Below, piece after piece: positions 63,987 to 64,000 of a stretch of DNA of 64,000 nucleotides. Source of the DNA: Pseudorhodoferax aquiterrae (GTDB lineage: Bacteria; Pseudomonadota; Gammaproteobacteria; Burkholderiales; Burkholderiaceae_C). The translations under genes were made by a program, and so were the position numbers. Each line of letters opens with the position of its first letter. Within the stretch, counting starts at the first letter, position 1. The notes below the pieces were generated by a model, which saw nothing but the letters and a program-made list of their open reading frames with translations, was not told the origin of the DNA and did no database searches. Location: assembly GCF_014652235.1 (NCBI RefSeq), contig NZ_BMYK01000002.1, forward strand, positions 1-64,000, read 5' to 3'.

Positions 63987-64000
63987 TCAGTCGCCCTGGA

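Overview
The window is a high-GC chromosomal segment of a betaproteobacterium, most likely a Comamonadaceae member (Variovorax/Acidovorax-like). The grounds are three Bug-type tripartite tricarboxylate transporter receptors, the gene order thrS-infC-rpmI-rplT-pheS-pheT-ihfA-merR, a PEP-CTERM protein, a SWIB/histone-like protein with a Lys/Ala tail, and a riboswitch-linked RibH2-type lumazine synthase. Coding density is high. I see no insertion sequence, prophage, CRISPR array or rRNA. This assignment rests on gene content and style, not on a database search.

Layout. 0.2-8 kb: separate housekeeping and catabolic genes (VWA membrane protein, Fe-alcohol dehydrogenase, PQQ membrane dehydrogenase, DUF3445 haem oxidase, periplasmic asparaginase). 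8.1-13.2 kb: a MarR-controlled, translationally coupled efflux operon (FUSC, DUF1656, HlyD, OMF). 13.25-14.0 kb: a FitAB-type toxin-antitoxin pair. 14-18 kb: XRE regulator, small membrane protein, and a coupled MFS/ornithine-cyclodeaminase pair. 18-27.4 kb: a divergent GntR locus (Bug receptor, serine-glyoxylate-type aminotransferase, YdiJ-like FAD/Fe-S dehydrogenase), followed by an amino-acid ABC receptor and permease and a DcaP-like porin. 27.4-34.4 kb: EamA, MarC, a DUF35/thiolase-like pair, an M20 lipoprotein peptidase, a 2-hydroxyacid dehydrogenase and dusA. 34.6-35.7 kb: a lone PEP-CTERM gene with a sigma-54 promoter. 35.9-44.1 kb: tRNA-Pro and the translation cluster on the minus strand. 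44.2-48 kb: aceA, a DMT exporter, an Lrp regulator and the SWIB protein. 48-58.4 kb: a TetR-controlled, undescribed catabolic cluster (ThDP enzyme, two Bug receptors, Gfo/Idh, DUF993, SDR, HIBADH-like, TIM-barrel epimerase, DMT). 58.4-64 kb: a CopG/PHB-depolymerase-like pair, FMN riboswitch plus ribH, a divergent MFS/AraC pair and an ABC receptor.

The most notable signals are regulatory. A 20-residue, seven-threonine leader peptide plus a terminator and a possible antiterminator precede thrS. infC starts with ATC. A -24/-12 promoter with upstream repeats precedes the PEP-CTERM gene. A long dyad overlaps the toxin-antitoxin ribosome binding site. Matching operators point to GntR, TetR and CopG regulons. 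The best candidate for an undescribed metabolic system is the 48-58.4 kb cluster, whose enzyme classes resemble an inositol/polyol-type pathway fed by Bug receptors.
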